A stretch of DNA of 64,000 nucleotides from Euclidia mi (GCA_944739405.2 OX123191.2:8598830-8662829), one strand, 5' to 3'. Counted from the stretch's first letter, positions 33,941 to 45,233 are shown. Numbers and translations are program-made. The notes: generated by a model from the sequence alone, not told the origin.

Positions 33941-34908
33941 TAATGTATTTTAAAATTAATCTAATTGACATTGAATTAATTAATTATATCCGTAATATAT
34001 TTAACTATTGACATTAATGGAATATTCTAATGTGTTTATATATATGTCTTTTTATATTAAGATTCTTTGTAATAATAGTTATGTAGTGTACGGTTGAATG
34101 TGTGTACTTTATTGTTAATGTATCTAGTGTAACAAATAATTTCAACACAATGGATATTGTTAAGAAATAAATACTTATGATTAATGACTTATAGTGTTCA
34201 ATAAACTATATAGCGACCCGTTACACAAACATTATTATGCGTACATGTCGTGACTTTGAAATTTTCACAACAGTTTGTTTGTGACCACGGCTTCCAGCAA
34301 GTATTTCAAGGCGTCCTCATCATGTTGGTAACCACACAGCTTCATTATTAATTATTATCATAATAAATGTAAATGTGATGATTGATATACAAGTATATAA
34401 GTCGCGTAATACGAAATACCAGAACCTCAGTATCTGCCCATTTTCTCTAAGGCATATGCGATGTTCGGTGTTGATTCTTTATTTGCATGTCATTGTGTGT
34501 AATTATAATACTACCCCGAAGTGCTCTCCGTGCAATAACGTGACTTCGTGTCACATCGAACCTCAAGTGCCATCGAGATTTGTACTACCCGTAATGGGCT
34601 TGTTAACACTAAACATAATACACGTTAATTTATTCGTCAGAGCTTACATAGCTTTATTGTATTGTACGATATGAGTATTAAATACAACATAATAAAAATA
34701 AACTTTATTTGAAGCGCTTGTACCTAAATACTAGAGAGGGATCACTGTTTCATAAACTGCCGTGATTTAGCTATGTTCACGTAGAAATTATTCTCTCCTA
34801 GAGACGTTTGTTTCTTGAGGAATGAGTCTCTGGTTATGATATATTATGTATGTTATAGGCATATTATGGTATATTATCTATGTTATATTGAGTAGTGAGC
34901 ACATACAG

Positions 34909-35053
34909 GTAAGCGGAGACGTTTTGCCGCTGGTGCCGGCGGACGCTCATCACCCGCCGCTCGGTGTGACGCTGTGTGTGCCGCGGCCGGCGGCGCGCGC
35001 GCAGCTCGCGTGTTCGGCGACCCCGCATCTTCACATGAATTGTATGATTCTTT
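34909..35053 (+). other. Exon-like GC-rich segment inside the LINE insertion
   Basis: Preceded by ACATACAG (AG acceptor) and followed by GTAAGT at 35,054-35,059 (consensus donor). In one frame it reads VSGDVLPLVPADAHHPPLG and on through TLCVPRPAARAQLACSATP with strongly GC third positions, unlike the AT-rich LINEs around it. A second acceptor-like CTTTATATTTCTAG ends at 35,104, right before LINE sequence begins. It may be a captured host exon. The gene is not recognised and the 5' polypyrimidine tract is weak. Confidence 0.4.
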
Positions 35054-35107
35054 GTAAGTTTGAAATTTTAAGCGTGCTGACTTTCACAACCTTTATATTT
35101 CTAGTTT

Positions 35108-36975
35108 AAACTGGGATGAAATATACTTCATCTCAGATGTTTACGAAGCTTTATCTGTTTTTTACAACAAATTGCGTATATGTTTTGATCGAAATGTACC
35201 CATAAAAAATAGCACAAAGTCTAGTCAGAGGTATCAATACCCATCATGGTACACATCTGAAATAAAAAAAATTATACAAGACAAAAACTATTTTTTTAGA
35301 AAGTATAAAGAAACCAATAATTTGTTCTGTCTTGAAATGTTCAAATTTTATAGGCAAGATGTTAAGACCCTTATTCATTTGGCCTATGAGTACCACATAG
35401 CGCGGGCAGAGGTGGAAATAAAGACGGATCCTAAGCAATTCTGGCAATTTATAAAAAACAGCGTCTAGCAGACAGCGGGTGTCTGGTGTGGATGCTGCAA
35501 ACGCATTTGCGCACTTTTTTACATCTGTATTTCTAACCTGCACTGTCTCATAACTCTGCCGAAAGTCAATTTAACATCACATTGCGTATCATTGGATAAT
35601 ATAACCGAAAAGGACATTATGCGGTCAGTAAAGAGATTAAAACCTCTATCCACCACAGGTCCTGATGTCATACCTCCCTATCTCGTAAAAGATTGTATAT
35701 CAGTGTTTTTAGAACCTCTTCGCCATATTTATAATCTTGCACTTCGCACGACCTCATATCCAGAACTGTGGAAGGTCTCACGAGTTACACCTATACCCAA
35801 AGATGGTCCAAAAGAAGACGTCGAGAACTACAGGCCTATTGCCGTGCTCTCTGCTTTCGGCAAAGTATTTGAGTCAATCATAAAGTACTATATAACTACA
35901 CAAATACGGTCACAGCTAAGTTTATGTCAACATGGGTTTAGATCGCGTAAATCTACCACAACGAATCTCGTTGACTTTGTAGATTATGCAACGCGGGAAA
36001 TGGATGAAAATAGGCAGGGGGGCGTGGCATACTTCGATTTTAAAAAAGCATTTGACCGCGTCCATACTGACATTCTATTGAAAAAATTTGCTGACATAGG
36101 TTTTAACTTGATAAAACTGTTCGCAAGTTATTTTAAAAATAGAACACAGTACGTGCAAGTGAATGGTAGTTGATCTGACCCTTATTTGACCAGGTCTGGG
36201 GTAAGTCAAGAGAGTATTTTAGGAGCAACACACTTCCTGATAATGATAAATGACTTGCCGCAGGCAGTGAGCACGGCTCGATGCCTCATGTTTGCTGATG
36301 ACTTGAAACTGTTTCTGGGTATTCGGAATGCGGATGACTGTGATGCGCTGCAGCAGGACATCAACAACGTAGTAGCGTGGAGTGAGCGTAATCAACTGGA
36401 ATTTAATCCCACCAAGTGTAAAACCATTACCCTTACTCGGTCTCATTCACCCTACGACTATCGTTACAGCCTGCACGGTAGTCCGCTGGAGCGTGTCACA
36501 GAAATTCGTGATCTGGGTGTGATCGTGGACAAGGAGTTAAGCTTTAACACCCATATTACCACGATGTGCAAACTTGCTTATAAAGCTCTCGGCTTTGTTA
36601 TGAGACAGTCAGCTCGTTTCAATGACAGAAACGTCATCATCTCTTTGTACTTTGCTCTGGTTCGCAGTCGTCTTGAATACAACTATGTGGTCTGGGACCT
36701 ACACGAAGTGAAGTATAATATACTGATTGAACGAGTACGTACGTAAATTTGCAAGGGCGCTATATAAAAAGCTTTACGGTTATTATCCGTATTTATACCC
36801 GTCATTGTTCGTGTCTGGCATGGTGGGTATATCGATACCCTCGAGTTGAGGCGTAAGGTCGCGCTAGCAGCGCATTATTTCTTGCTACTCAATGGTGACA
36901 TCGATGATCCAGACACTCTCGAGCTTTGTGGATTTCAATTTGTGAAATTCATCCGACATGTGAAAGCCCTCTGAA
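35108..36975 (+). pseudogene. Jockey-type LINE reverse transcriptase, broken
   Basis: Starts in the linker between endonuclease and RT (NWDEIYFISDVYEALSVFY, YPSWYTSEIKKII). Then KRLKPLSTTGPDVIPPYL, VTPIPKDGPKE, NYRPIAVLSAFGKVFES, QHGFRSRKSTTTNLV, AYFDFKKAFDRVHTDILL (first Asp), SGVSQESILGATHF (motif usually GVPQGS.LGP, so damaged), LMFADDLKLFL (DD kept) and IRDLGVIVDKELSF, with a C-terminal tail ending about 36,975. Breaks: stop and frameshift at 35,466-35,540, in-frame TGA at 36,171-36,173, and further frameshifts after 36,740. Related in layout to 17,048-18,990 but clearly a different subfamily. Endonuclease and ORF1 absent. Confidence 0.85.
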
Positions 36976-38548
36976 ATGCTTAATCATTTGAATAATAATA
37001 ATATATATAGAAAATTGTTAATATTGACATTTGGTTTTATAATTGTTTGACTTTAATATAATCAGAATAATGGAATTATCGACTTAATGTATAAATTTAT
37101 GAAATGCTTATTATATTCGACAAAAATTATACGTAAGAATAATGTTTTAAATTAATTAATATTCAATGTTTAATTTATGATTGTGACAAGTATCTATTAT
37201 TCTAGCTTTTGCTACGTATTGGGTAACTGTAAGTAGCGAGAGTACCTGAATTATGTAAATAAATAAATAAATAAATAGACATAATAAGTCAATCAAGTGC
37301 TAAGTTCAAGGGACAGCTGTGTTTTGCGAGCAATTTGAAAACTAACTTTATTAACTCTTTTCTTTCTAAATAAATTTTTAGGAATGGTTTTTGTTAAATT
37401 AAAGTTATCATCTAATTAAAATCGGCATAATTATTATAGAGGTATATTAACATAAATGAATGTTGGTTATGTGAGTTACATCACTCTTATAGAATTATAA
37501 TTATGGTGTGTAGGATTTGATTTTTTATATTGTGTAATATATTTTCCAATTTCTACAAACAATTTTACTGTTCTCTATATATTGGCATTTTTATAACATT
37601 TTGTATAGTGTTACGCTAAAAACATTTTACGAAAAGCCATATAAAAACATTGCATCCATCCAAAATATATACTCCCTTATTACAATCGGCTCATATACAT
37701 ATACCTGAGAAGATTATATTTTAAAAAGAAAATTGGATCGATAACAAAAATATTGCTTTCTATGAAAGATTTATTGAATATCGAGACAGGATATATGCAT
37801 TTTGAGGGATCCATATTGTTACCCTTTTAATCTTAAAAAAATATAGTAGATATCTTTTTGTGTTGTTATTCCATACGAGACTAACAATTTCAGTAAAATG
37901 CTAGCGCTGAAACAAAATGTTGTGACGAAAGGTCTAAGAGTTCTTCAAAATTAAAAAAAACAACCCGCACCTGGTGCTGGATAGTAGCTTAATGCCTCTC
38001 ATAGTGAAAACAGGCCCGTGCGTAGCAGTAGGACAGATTACATATATTTCAGACTCTATTTGATAAATTCATAACTTCTAATGTCATACAAGCAAATGAT
38101 CTATTCTGAAACTGATTAGTAAAAACTTTATAATTACAGATACCTGACATTTAATCTCATTTTGTTCCAATTATAACTGTACTTGGTTGGGTTGCTGCTT
38201 TAATATAACTATACAGAGCTATCTTCAGACTAATGTATTGATGTGGTTAGACGACACTCCCTGTATACAAAACTAACTTGTATTATTCAATAAGTTTGAC
38301 ACCAACTATTATTAGATGATAAATATAATACCTCACAAAGACGACGCGTAGGCGAGTTTATTTTGCTACGGCAGCGTAGCACTTGTAGACGACGCCTAAG
38401 CTGCTACGAATTATCGTCGTAGTTACGACTCGAAATACTTTTCTTTTATAAAATTTGGCTTTATACCCTGCTACATGAGATGGTGCTAAAGTTATTAATA
38501 ATAGTAATTAGTGATCAAGAAACAAACAATGTCAAAAGAAATCTATAC

Positions 38549-38640
38549 TAATATTATAAATGTGAAAGTGTGTTTGTTTGTTTGTCCTTCGTTCACGACG
38601 CAACGCACAGGTTAAGAGTAGGATTTTTTCAGTGTGAGAT
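38549..38640 (+). mobile_element. Helitron 5'-end-like fragment in copy 1
   Basis: ATCTATACTAATATTATAAA then GTGTGTTTGTTTGTTTGTCC is a frequent Helitron start in insects. It is joined to a LINE C-terminus relic. The matching piece in copy 2 is at 44,928-45,020. Confidence 0.5.
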
Positions 38641-38734
38641 AGGAGGCTGGATAGTCATATAGGTAACTTTTTACAGCGATAAATTTTTTTGATTACTATA
38701 CGATTCGGTGCCCCCTATCTTTGCTGAACCATAA

Positions 38735-38845
38735 ATATGTGGAACTCATTACCTGCCCACGTGTTCCCTTCTTCCTATGGTCCCGGGCCCATTAAGTGGG
38801 ACATGAACAAGCTTTTCTAGGCCATCAAGATAGGGGCCATCATGC
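38735..38845 (+). pseudogene. LINE RT C-terminus relic (copy 1)
   Basis: Reads WNSLPAHVFPSSY in frame, the WN-LP signature of LINE C-termini. The copy-2 counterpart (45,122-45,217) reads AHVFPSSYDPESFKRGVKKF and ends in TAG. Confidence 0.6.
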
Positions 38846-38854
38846 CATTATTAG

Positions 38855-39117
38855 ACTGCCTCGTTGGTCTCGCGGCATAAACGTGCGCGTGAGATTGGAA
38901 GGTCTCGGTCTCGAGGTTCGATTCCCGGGTTGGGCAAACTGTTATTGGGTTTTTCCGTTAGGAAATTCTCAGTAACAGCACGGAGTCTGGTAATGTGCCC
39001 GGTTCGGCAATAGGCTCGCCCCCTATTACGTGGGACCTAAAATTCATGGCGAAATGTGGGTGTAATATTACACCTCTGCTTACCCCTTCGGTGATACAGA
39101 CGTGAGACTATAAAAAA
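38855..39117 (+). mobile_element. SINE family 1, variant head, at the duplication edge
   Basis: Same variant-head subfamily as 25,653-25,921 (ACTGCCTCGTTGGTCTCGCG). It lies exactly where homology between the two block copies stops. Confidence 0.82.
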
Positions 39118-39124
39118 ATGTAAG

Positions 39125-39456
39125 TAAGTTTATAAATTGTATAGAATCAAGACGAAGAAAAGAGTGGCCTGGAGTTTCTTGCCTGATTCTTCTCTCGAGG
39201 CTCTACTTTCTGAACAGGTATTTTTTTTCAATGCTCAATTATGTTAATATGCATTTAAAGTTACTTTTTTATTTTTACTTATATGACCTTCTAACGTGTC
39301 CAAAAAATTTAAACATTTTTATGGAAATAAACATATTTGAGTTTGAGTTTGACAATGTTTTTTTAACTTTTTGTAACTTATTTTTTCATGTATTTGTAGT
39401 CAGTGATAGTAATATATTAACCCCCTAAAATATTTTGCAAATGCAAATCAACACCC
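39125..39456 (+). mobile_element. LINE 3' end with (TTTGAG)n
   Basis: AAAAGAGTGGCCTGGAGTTT and TTCTCTCGAGGCTCTACTTT lead to AAATAAACATATTTGAGTTTGAGTTTGA near 39,325-39,352 (landmark only). Terminal TTTGAG repeats fit a CR1-group 3' end. The rest to 39,456 is AT-rich spacer between the block copies. Confidence 0.55.
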
Positions 39457-39928
39457 TGTATTCACAATCTGCCACCACACTCTACGAAGAGTGAAACAAA
39501 CATCTATGGAGCTTCAAGTCAAGTCATTTATTTTGGTACAAATAGCGAATGATTAAGTACCTTTTTAGATAGCCTGTTTAAGTAGATTCATTCTTCATTC
39601 ACAGAAATAGCCATCGTCTGCTTATAGCACATTTATCTAAAATAACCAATAACTTATAAATTGAACTACCAATATAAATTGATTACCCAAATTACCCAAG
39701 TGAATATCAAAAGATTATTGCACTGATTCTATTTGAGCCACAGACGATGTTCGCTCGCCCGCCGTAAATTGGGTTGCAACTGATTGATTTTCCGTGTTGC
39801 GTTCTGAAAAATGTTTAGACCCCTGTCTGTCTGCCTGTCTGGATGTCGGACTGAAATGGCGACTTAGTGCAGACGTGGTGATGTTTCCTTGGAATCTCGT
39901 GAGACAGTTTTAAAGATGCTGTACCAGA

Positions 39929-41031
39929 CACATGAGTAAATAAACCAAACAGAGACAAAGCTTCTTAAGAGCTTGCAAATTTGTTACCTACTTTGGTAGG
40001 GTTGTCACACTAGGTGAAGACAAATCGCTTGTTCGGTATACGACAGATTCTGGATTGGACAGATTCGTGATTCGGCAGATTCACAACTCGACAGATTCGT
40101 AGATTAGGCAGATTCTTGGACTCGACGGATTCACTATATGGCAGAAGTACAGTTGTAAATAAAATAGCGAGTGGAACCAAAAAAGGCATGCAACTGAAAC
40201 TTTTAAAAGCACGGAATAAAAATATACATTTTGTTACCAACGACACGACGTGACGACGTGATTTATTTGACATTCCCAACGATACCACGATATAACTTAG
40301 AATTTATAATTTAATTAAAGTATCAATATCAGAAAGCAAGGAAATACCTAAAAAAAGGTCTATCATGAATTGTCAATAAGGTTGAAAATCGCATGCACCT
40401 GTTTTTTATAAGCCCTAACGATGGCTGATCACTTTCTGATAGCCATTGGTTTTGTAAACGTTAATTGCTTTTACACAATTTCAACACAATTTCAATTACA
40501 ACTAATGAGTTCATGAGGATCCCCTGGGGGGTCGGGCTAGGAGATCCTGGTGGACAACATGCAAACATGTTAAGTACTTATTTCGTTGCCAACATTTACA
40601 ATATTTATTTCAAGATCGAAATATTCGCGAAACTTTTGCTCGAGCAATTCAACAAAGGCGATAAAATTATCAGAAGGTAAATAAAAAACCCCTATTGTAC
40701 GTTACCATCGTTAAAATCTTTTTAATAACTGAATTATTTCATCTAGTATTATTCATACACACAGTACAATAAACAGCCAATATTAATAATAAAATACCAC
40801 GTTTTTACATTAAAATATTAAAACTTGCAACGTACAAAACAAACATCGTGCATCGTAATAACCCTTAGATTTTCAGCTGCCTGTGCCTACGTAAATCGGT
40901 TTTTCCAGTCTCGCCGCGTACACGACAAGCGGCCAGTGGTCACGCACACATGCGCTGCGTACTTGTAGTAGTGCAACCGATTCGCGCTGTTGTATGAAGC
41001 TTTGTCTCTGTTCCGTTTATCTACTCATGTG
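39929..41031. mobile_element. hAT-like non-autonomous element, 1,103 bp, 8-bp target duplication
   Basis: Inverted ends CACATGAGTAAATA and TATCTACTCATGTG (14 bp, one mismatch), flanked by GTACCAGA at 39,921-39,928 and 41,032-41,039. Copy 1 has the single empty site GTACCAGATTAGG. No transposase frame. Near the left end (about 40,036-40,145) GACAGATTC/GGCAGATTC words recur about every 20 bp, as expected of subterminal transposase-binding repeats. Confidence 0.85.
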
Positions 41032-41135
41032 GTACCAGATTAGGTTTGTGATCTACTTTAATTTGACAGTAGAGTGAAGCGCATTGGGCTGGATAAAATT
41101 AGGTATGAAAACATAGAATAAAGAGTACTAATTAA

Positions 41136-41273
41136 CTACGGAATTCAATATTCGAACTATAGATAGATCTGTAGATTTTAGATTCGTTTTTGAAATAAGC
41201 TCCATACAAAATATGTCAAACATGAATCTCGAATCTGAAAATACATGTATGGATCGAATATTGAAAATGGCCG
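41136..41273. mobile_element. MITE, 138 bp, TAA target duplication
   Basis: Flanked by TAA at 41,133-41,135 and 41,274-41,276; copy 1 has the uninterrupted ATTAAAACATG. Both ends carry CAATATTCGA in inverted orientation ten bases in from the tip. Three-base TWA duplications suggest PIF/Harbinger. A related sequence lies at 56,510-56,635. Confidence 0.7.
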
Positions 41274-43219
41274 TAAAACATGTGGCCATAAAAACCAAAG
41301 TTTGCTTACAAATTAGTTTTGGCAAATGTTGTGTGATCTGCAGAGAATGTGAGCAGACAGTTATGTTAACAATAAGTTTTGTAAGTGGTTCCGCTGATGA
41401 AAAGTTTCTATGTGTGATGCATCGACTTTTTATTCTGGATCTTTAAAATCGAAATCTTGAAGAAAAAATATGACGATTTTAATGGATGTTGATCGGTTCA
41501 TTAAAACATCAGGGTTTACGAAAGTATGTAGCTACATGAAATATTATCTTGCAAATCCTATCATAATAGTACGCGACCGACATAACCTTAGATAGGTATG
41601 TAAAAATCTGTGCGGACGTAGCTATAGTTTTCAATAAACTACATAGCGACACGTTACACAAACAATATTATGCGTACAAGTCGTGAGTTTGAAATTTTTC
41701 ACAACAGTTTGTTTTTGACCACGGCTTCCAGAAAGTATTTCAAGGCATCCTCATCGTGTTGGTAACCACACAGCTTCATTATTAATTATTATCATAGTAA
41801 ATGTAAATGTGATGATTGATATACAAGTATATAAGTCGCGTAATACGTAATACCAGAACCTCAGTATCTGCCCATTCTCTCTAAGGCATATGCGATGTTC
41901 GGTGTTGATTCTTTATTTGCATGTGTGTCATTCCCAATAATATTACCCCAAAGTGCTCTCCGTGCAATAACGAGACGTCGTGTCATATCGGACCTCAAGT
42001 GCCATCGAGATTTGTACTACCCGTAATAGGCTTGTTAACACTAAACATAATACATGTTATATATTTTATTGGTCAGAGCTTACATAGCTTTATTGTATTG
42101 TACGATATGAGTATTAAATACAACATAATAAAAATAAACTTTATTTGAAGTGCTTGTACCTAAATACTAGAGAGGGATCACTGTTTCATAAACTGCCGTG
42201 ATTTAGCTGTACGCACGTAGAAATTATTCTCTCCTAGAGACGTTTGTTTCTTGATGAATGAGTCTCTTATGGTATATTTTCTATGTTAGAGACATAATAA
42301 GTCAATCAGGTGCTAAGTTCAAGGGGCAGCTGTCTTTTTGCGAGCAATTTGAAAACTAACTTTATTAACTCTTTTCTTTCTAAATATTTTTTTAGGAATG
42401 GTTTTGGTTAAAGAAAACTTATCTTCTAATTTGAATTGGCATAATTATTATAGAGGTATATTAACATATTAAATGAATATTGGTTATGTGCGTGACATCA
42501 CTCTTATAGAATTATATGGTGTGTAGGATTTGATTTTTAAAATAGTGTATACTAGATTATTCAATTTCTACAAACAATTTTAGTGTTATCTATATATTGA
42601 CATTTTTATTATATTTTGCATAGTGAAACGCTAAAAACATTTTACGAGAAGCCATACAAAAATATTGCATCCATCCAAAACATATACTCCCTTATTACAA
42701 TCGGTTCACATACATATCTCTAGAAGACGATATTTCAAAAAGAAAATTGGATCGACAACAAAAATATTGCTTTCTATGAAAGATTTATTGAATATCGAGA
42801 CAGGATAGATGCATTCTGAGGGCTCCATATTGTTACCCTTTTCATCTTAAAACAATATAGTTAATATCTTTTTGTGTTGTTATTCCATACGAGACTAACA
42901 ATTTCAGTAAAATGCTAGCGCTGAAAGAAAATGTTGTGACGAAAGGTCTAAGAGTTCATCAAAGATAAAAAAACCAACCCGCACCTGGTGCTGGATAGTA
43001 GCTTAATGCTTCTCATAGTGAAAACAGGCCCGTGCGTAGCAGTAGGACAGATTACATATATTTCAGACTCTATTTGATAAATTCATAACTTCTAATGTCA
43101 TACAAGCAAATGATCTATTCTGAAACTGATTAGTAAAAACTTTATAATTACAGATACCTGACATTTAATTTCATTTTGTTCCAATTATAACTGTACTTGG
43201 TTGGGTTGCTGCTTTAATA

Positions 43220-44018
43220 TAGGTGTCCGATCATTTGATAAAAAACAAATGAAAAATTTTCATTTGACAAATAACATTTGACAAAATTATACTTGATAAA
43301 TTTTATTTATATTTTTTTATTATATTATATATTTACTATGAAAAAGTTATTATGCTAAAACATTAATTTACAAATTGATTATTTTTTTAAACATGTTATT
43401 TGGCAAAACAACGTAAAGCATAAATAACATTTGACAAAATGCGTTGCTTGGTAAATATTTTAGTTACCAAAATTTACGTTAATACAACAATCTTTGCCTA
43501 GGGTCAACTGAAACAATGGCTGGTTAGGTTAGGTTAGAACTGCGACCACAACGCACGAGCCAGAACCGAATTCTACTTATTTCGCTTAATTCAGGCAGTG
43601 AGTATTTTTTTAAAAGACTTAAGTTTCTATGGAATTAGTATTAATACAAAAATATTACTTGCCTATAAATAATTTGTCCAAGATGAAAATTGCAACCATG
43701 CAATTAAATATTTTCAAAATTTCGCGTAAGTATCGGTTAGAAATTGGTTATTTTTAAAAACTAATAATTTATCTTCTAACTTTTTGTACAATTACCAATT
43801 TGGCAAACGAATTATTTAGTCAAATGATTATTTTTAAAATCATTATTTAACATTTTAATTATTTTCTAAGTAAAACATTTGCGAAACCTGTATTATGTCA
43901 AATGATTGTTTTTAAAGCAATATGTTTGCGAAATGAAAGTTTGTCAAATGATTAATTTTTCAAACGTTGTTTGTAAAATGATCTTTTGTTATACGTTTTT
44001 TGTTAAACAATAGTAAAC
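43220..44018 (+). mobile_element. 8-bp-TSD element, 799 bp (CATTTGACAAA-rich), left copy
   Basis: Flanked by CTTTAATA at 43,212-43,219 and 44,019-44,026. Starts near GGTGTCCGATCATTTGA, ends near CAATAGTAAAC. Full of CATTTGACAAA/TTTGTCAAATG words in both orientations. The end sequences share TTTGACAAAAAAC about 13 bp from each tip. No coding capacity. The TSD length suggests hAT. Confidence 0.8.
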
Positions 44019-44129
44019 CTTTAATATTGATGTGGTTAGACGACACTCCCCATGTATACAAAACTAACTTGTATTATTCAATAAGTTTGACACCAACTAT
44101 TATTAGATGATAAATATAATACCTCACAA

Positions 44130-44715
44130 GGTTTAGTATTGTTTGACAAAAAACGTATGGCAAAAGATCATTTTACAAACAACGTTTGAAAAACTAATCA
44201 TTTGACAAACTTTCATTTCGCAAACATATTAGTATAAAAACGATCATTTGACAAAATACAGGTTTCGCAAATGTTTTACTTAGAAAATAATTAAACTGCT
44301 AAAATATTATTTTAAAAATAATCACATGACTAAATAATTCGTTTGCCAAATTGGTGATTGAACAAATAGTTAGATGATAAATTATTAGTTTTTAAAAATA
44401 ACTAATTTCCTTACCAATACTTAAAGATTGTTGTATTAACGTAGATTTTGGTTACTAAAATATTTACCAAGCAATGCATTTTGTCAAATGTTATTTATGC
44501 TTTACGTTGTTTTGCCAACTAACATGTTTAAAAAAATAATCAATTTGTAAATTAATGTTTTAGCATAATATTTTTTTTTAGTAAATATATTGTCTAATGA
44601 GTAGTTTATTAAACAATACTTTGTAAAATGATAAATTTATCAAGTATAATTTTGTCAAATGTTATTTGTCAAATGAAAATTTGTATTGTGTTTTTTGTCA
44701 AATGATCGGACACCA
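44130..44715 (-). mobile_element. 8-bp-TSD element, 586 bp, right copy, opposite orientation
   Basis: Flanked by CCTCACAA at 44,122-44,129 and 44,716-44,723; copy 1 has one CCTCACAA at 38,331-38,338. Reverse complement of the 43,220-44,018 element with about 200 bp missing inside. Only about 100 bp of host sequence separates the two, so they can pair as a long hairpin. Confidence 0.82.
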
Positions 44716-45121
44716 CCTCACAAAGACGACGCGTAGGCGAGTTTATTTTGCTACGGCAGCGTAGCACTTGTAGACGACGCCTAAGCTGCTACGAATTATC
44801 ATCGTAGTTACGACTCGAAATACTTTTCTTTGATAAAATTTGGCTTTATACCCTGCTACATCAGATGGTGCTAAAGTTATAAATAATAGCAATTAGTGAT
44901 CAAGAAACAAACAATGTCAAAAGAAATCTATACTAATATTATAAATGTGAAAGTGTGTTTGTTTGTTTGTCCTTCGTTCACGACGCAATGCGCAGGATAA
45001 GAGTAGGATTTTTAGTGGGAGATAGGAGGCGGGAGATTTATAAAGGTTACTTTTTAATGCGATAAAACATTTTGATTACTATACGATTCGGTGCCCCCTA
45101 TCTTTGCTGAACCATAAAGAT

Positions 45122-45217
45122 GTGGAACTCATTAATGCCCACGTGTTCCCTTCTTCCTATGATCCCGAGTCCTTTAAGCGAGGCGTGAAGAAGTTTTTCT
45201 CTAGGCCATCGAAATAG
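45122..45217 (+). pseudogene. LINE RT C-terminus relic (copy 2)
   Basis: AHVFPSSYDPESFKRGVKKF then FSRPSK and TAG at about 45,215. Upstream, one base is lost relative to copy 1 (WNSLPAHV), breaking the frame. Confidence 0.6.
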
Positions 45218-45233
45218 GGGCCATCATGCCATT

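Larger units (their letters stand above)
29103..34189 (+). mobile_element. Near full-length CR1-group LINE insertion, ~5.1 kb
   Basis: Boundaries come from comparison with the empty site in copy 2 (about 41,630). Left host ends ...GTAGCTATA at 29,102; right host resumes TATAG at 34,190, so only TATA is shared as a possible short target duplication. Layout: 5' UTR of about 700 bp, ORF1 (29,807-31,063), ORF2 with endonuclease and RT (31,065-33,940), 3' UTR of about 250 bp ending AAATAAATACTTATGATTA. CR1-group elements typically leave little or no target duplication. All coding parts are broken. Confidence 0.85.
34886..37276 (+). mobile_element. Jockey-type LINE insertion with (AAAT)n tail and foreign 5' segment
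   Basis: Absent from copy 2, whose empty site reads CTATGTTAGAGACATAATAAG at 42,281-42,301. Right end is an AAATAAATAAATAAAT tail (about 37,256-37,276). The LINE coding part starts only at about 35,108; the first 220 bp (34,886-35,107) is unrelated, partly very GC-rich sequence that entered with the insertion. Confidence 0.8.
28174..38849 (+). repeat. Duplicated block, copy 1 (carries two LINE insertions)
   Basis: Matches 39,457-45,233 in the same orientation and order: 28,174-29,102, 34,190-34,885 and 37,277-38,849 are the shared parts, roughly 3.2 kb in total. Shared landmarks include TGTATTCACAATCTGC at the left edge, CTTGCAAATCCTATCATAAT, TGTACTACCCGTAAT, GATGTGGTTAGACGACACTC and GGGGCCATCATGCCATT at the right edge. 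The LINEs at 29,103-34,189 and 34,886-37,276 are absent from copy 2. The block carries no gene I can recognise except a LINE C-terminus relic at its right end. Confidence 0.9.
39457..45233 (+). repeat. Duplicated block, copy 2 (carries DNA transposons)
   Basis: Same order as copy 1. It lacks the two LINEs and instead carries insertions at 39,929-41,031, 41,136-41,273, 43,220-44,018 and 44,130-44,715, each cleanly absent from copy 1. A roughly 35-bp segment present in copy 1 (about 28,428-28,465) is missing here. Identity by eye is high but clearly below 100 percent. Confidence 0.9.

Noticed and set aside
34375..34674. Similar frames in both block copies (34,375 and 41,921)
   Set aside because: Differences between the copies are split about evenly between silent and replacement changes over the short shared part, so no sign of selection for a protein.
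40010..40288. 92-codon minus-strand frame in the hAT-like element
   Set aside because: Covers the GACAGATTC repeat array; no transposase motif.
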